Positions 61,742 to 64,000 of a DNA stretch of 64,000 bases are shown here, piece by piece. The stretch is taken from assembly GCA_039105265.1 (NCBI GenBank), contig JAPFFF010000007.1:1984001-2048000 (forward strand), in the 5' to 3' direction. Under the pieces are notes generated by a model that did no database searches, was not told the DNA's origin, and saw nothing but the letters and a program-made list of their open reading frames with translations. Position numbers and translations under genes: made by a program. The first letter of the stretch is position 1. Each line of letters starts with the position of its first letter. Origin of the DNA: Tritrichomonas musculus. Taxonomy: Eukaryota > Parabasalia > Tritrichomonadida > Tritrichomonadidae.

Positions 61742-62231
61742 ATAAAAAAAGTAAAATATAAAACGAGATTCAACAAAAATTTAATTATGAATTTCATTGA
61801 AAAAAGTGACTTAAAATTTCATAAAAAATTAAAACTTTTTAAAAATGTCATTAAATTATTAAAATAAAGAATAGCATTAGAAAAAAATATTATGAAATTA
61901 TATCAAAAATAAAGCAATTTAAAATTGTGTTAAAATTGAATTAATTGAATTCTATTGAAATATTTGAATTGAAATTGAATTAAAGTATTCAATTTGAAAT
62001 GAAATAAAAAAATGATGTGAAATTCTATTAAATCATTTAACATGAAATTTTATTAAAGAAAAGAATGATTTGAAATTTCATTCAAACATATAATTTGAAA
62101 TTGTATTCAAAAACACAAAAAATTAAAATTTCATTAAAAATCAATTGATTATGAAACTATATTAAAAAAAATTTAGTTTTTGAAATTTTATAAGAAAATT
62201 TAATTTTGAACTCTGTTAAACAAATAATCAT
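58194..62231. repeat. AT-rich spacers built of a ~28 bp degenerate repeat
   Basis: Nine spacers (490, 552, 661, 185, 331, 508, 351, 267 and 70 bp) separate the ankyrin modules. They consist of degenerate units near TTTGAAATTTCATTAAAAAA plus about 8 bases, period 26-32. On the coding strand they resemble repeats of F-x-N-x-I-S-N. Homopolymer A/T runs vary in length and break the frame repeatedly. The word AAATCAATTTC at each module's 3' border is also part of the repeat unit, so the spacer repeats probably arose from, or merged with, module ends. Coordinates given span the block of spacers, which alternate with modules. Confidence 0.7.
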
Positions 62232-63341
62232 TGAAATTATTGGAGCATTTATATCAGGCTGATTTGTTTTCAAGAAGAAGTCAAGAAGAGTGTAATGATC
62301 ATATTCAATCATATTATAATAAATATCGCATTCTTTTGAATTTATAATTTTGACACCTTTAAGAATCTCCTCGAAATTTTCTGGGAAAGATCTGAAGTTA
62401 TAAAATTGAATGGCCCAAGAAAATACATCTTCCACTTTTTGAGTGTGATTATAAACTAAAACTTTGGCAATTGCATTATGATGACATTTGAATGATTCTT
62501 TTATGCAAGCTTTGTAAGTTTCATCATCAGGAAGAATCTTCTTCTCTTCAAGAAGATGAATCAAGCTGATGTTGTTTCCATGAATTGCGTAAATCCACAA
62601 AGACGATGAAATTTGTACGTTATTTTCAATTAAATATTTGAAAATTTGAAAAGAACCGAAAAATGCTGCATATTCAATTAATGTCAACTTTTTGTGAATT
62701 AAAAATAAATTCGTCTCAAATATTGAGGGCTCAATTTTACTTGATAGAGGCAAATTCGTCTTTTTTAAATGATCGAGAAATTCATCAATCGAATCATTTC
62801 GAATCATTCTGCAGATTTCTTGTTCATTTTCGCCTGTTTTTCGTTTGGTATCAAAATCTGGATCATCTTCGTTGAAGTTGTTCTGTTCGATGTATTTTTG
62901 GTCCAGAAATGTCTTGAATTCTGGGAAGAAATATCGTAGATAATAATTTTGGCGGAATTTGATGGTGTTGATAATATCAAAAAGAACTTTGTTAACTGTG
63001 ATTATTGAGGATTCAAAAAAGTAGAGAATGATCCTTTTATTACTCTTGAATATATTGAAAATTTCCCATTCTGAAAAACTATTTTTGATATCATCTTTTA
63101 AAGGAGTGAAAAGTTTTTCAATCTTCTCCGAAAAATCGGGTGGGCGGTGATGATTATTTGCAACTTTCAATATTAGATGAAGGGCTGTTTTGAAATCGTG
63201 TTTATCCTCAATAATTTTTTTCCTTCGCAAAAAATATGCTAATGCCTTAAAGGTGTCTTCATCTGGGCCTTCTTTCTCAAAAACATCAAGAATAAGTTGA
63301 TGTAAGCCTTTCATTTTCTCTAAATATGTTTGGACTTCCAT
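62157..63341 (-). CDS. DUF3447-type ankyrin protein, N-terminal part
   Basis: A 394-residue frame starting at the ATG complementary to 63339-63341. The N-terminal 200 residues are helical with ALHLILKVANNHHRPPD and NSFSEWEIFNIFKSNKRIIL, as in the trichomonad ankyrin proteins carrying DUF3447. Next come ankyrin-like repeats: KLTLIEYAAFFGSFQIFKYL, LIHLLEEKKILPDDETYKAC, HHNAIAKVLVYNHTQ, and the last repeat EYDHYTLLDFFLKTNQPDIN (about 62232-62330). The frame then continues about 25 residues into the first spacer (SMIICLTEFKIKF) and stops. So either this is a complete shorter gene with a random tail or the 5' part of the longer locus below. A signal peptide is absent, suggesting an intracellular protein. 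Confidence 0.85.
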   Translation of the reverse strand: MEVQTYLEKMKGLHQLILDVFEKEGPDEDTFKALAYFLRRKKIIEDKHDFKTALHLILKVANNHHRPPDFSEKIEKLFTPLKDDIKNSFSEWEIFNIFKSNKRIILYFFESSIITVNKVLFDIINTIKFRQNYYLRYFFPEFKTFLDQKYIEQNNFNEDDPDFDTKRKTGENEQEICRMIRNDSIDEFLDHLKKTNLPLSSKIEPSIFETNLFLIHKKLTLIEYAAFFGSFQIFKYLIENNVQISSSLWIYAIHGNNISLIHLLEEKKILPDDETYKACIKESFKCHHNAIAKVLVYNHTQKVEDVFSWAIQFYNFRSFPENFEEILKGVKIINSKECDIYYNMIEYDHYTLLDFFLKTNQPDINAPIISMIICLTEFKIKFSYKISKTKFFLI

Positions 63342-64000
63342 TTTATATTAAAATGTTTATTCGTTTTTTCAACTTTCAATTCTATTTCTGAATTTTTAAA
63401 AAATAATTATTCAAATTTCTTTATAATAGAAAATTTTGAATATATTTATTGAAATTTTTGTTAAAAAATTCATCGTTAGCGGCTAAGTATTGAATTTTTC
63501 TATAAATGATATATCAAAGCAATATATCTCTATTAATGAAATATTATGAGGCACAATGATATGGCATTCATTTATAGAAGTTTTCTTGGTTTTTCTAATA
63601 TTATGGTAGATTTTTTCAAGAAATTTATTAATTTTAAAATAATAAATATGAATTTGTATCTTATACGTAATCTTATATATCATGATAATAGATTAAAAGT
63701 TATTATTTTTTCAATAGAGGATATGTTTATGATATAAATTTTGTTTTGTTGTTATATATTTTATCATTTAAAAATTTTAAATTATGTCCAATATCATTAT
63801 ATCGTTTAGGTTCTTTTATTTTATGTTTTCACGCAATGTTTTTTTACGTAAAATAATTAATTCTATCAGTAATTTGAAAGATATTTTGTTAAATATCAAT
63901 AAAAAATAACAACAATCTGAATTGATTTACTAAATCATTCTTTTTTCTCATATGATGGATTCAAATATTTCATTGATTGTGTAGTTTTTGAGTTCAAATA
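63342..64000. other. Upstream region and window end, no gene
   Basis: About 660 bp of AT-rich sequence upstream of the ankyrin gene. Two frames of about 65 codons (near 63483-63737, one per strand) overlap each other and look like chance. No RNA or repeat recognised. Confidence 0.45.

Noticed and set aside
58025-62231. Spacers of the ankyrin array as ordinary spliceosomal introns
   Set aside because: Module borders have no GT at the 5' side and the 3' side is AAG in only some cases; the GTATGT and ACTAACACACAG signals used by trichomonad introns are absent.
63483-63737. Two overlapping frames of about 65 codons at the right edge
   Set aside because: Composition is that of random AT-rich DNA and they overlap on opposite strands.
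1-64000. tRNA, rRNA, CRISPR arrays, and viral or retroelement remains
   Set aside because: No T-loop-like GGTTCRA boxes with matching stems, no rRNA-like blocks, no regular spacer array and no reverse transcriptase, integrase or capsid motif was seen on reading both strands.

Overview
The window is nuclear DNA of an AT-rich, intron-poor flagellated protist, most likely a parabasalid (trichomonad) such as Tritrichomonas or a close relative. I infer this from the combination of BspA-type leucine-rich repeat (LRR) proteins, a DUF3447-type ankyrin protein, decayed protein kinase copies including one with Sel1-like repeats, a saposin-like small secreted protein, a secreted GH15-like glucan hydrolase, and the ciliary protein meckelin. 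Genes are single uninterrupted reading frames with the standard code, short intergenic gaps and A/T homopolymers. No tRNA, rRNA, CRISPR or bacterial-style operon was seen.

Layout. 1-14.5 kb is a dense housekeeping block: a giant coiled-coil protein cut by the left edge, a GDP-fucose-type nucleotide-sugar transporter, a coiled-coil protein, a possible APC5, a small acidic protein divergent from a RING-H2 membrane E3, an unknown acidic protein, proteasome beta-1 and a kinesin-12-like motor. 14.5-25.4 kb is an accessory region: a Rho GTPase relic followed by a kinase relic, a 2.1 kb element with 48 bp inverted ends, two MITEs sharing a GC-rich core, an EF-hand protein, a C2-like protein and another kinase relic. 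25.4-41.5 kb is again gene-dense (a Rossmann/SLOG-like protein, an 1866-aa scaffold with a Glu/Lys repeat, a 743-aa Asn/Ser/Glu protein with 33-residue repeats, an unknown coiled-coil protein, a Nudix hydrolase and a 1467-aa helical-repeat protein). 41.5-46.7 kb holds a decayed kinase-Sel1 gene and two MITEs. 46.7-56.4 kb contains a prenylated DnaJ, a BspA LRR protein, a saposin-like protein, meckelin, an RRM protein and a GH15-like enzyme.

The most unusual part is 57.0-63.3 kb, minus strand. It starts with a DUF3447-type ankyrin gene, continues with eight separate, individually intact 33-codon ankyrin modules, and ends with an ankyrin repeat fused to a BspA LRR domain. The modules are separated by 185-661 bp of degenerate roughly 28 bp AT-rich repeats full of stops, and no canonical splice sites lie at the module borders. 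The whole looks like one DUF3447-ANK-BspA gene in which the inter-repeat linkers have expanded and decayed while the ankyrin cassettes have not.

Functional assignments rest on motifs read by eye. No database search was possible, so orthology names are inferences from remembered family signatures.
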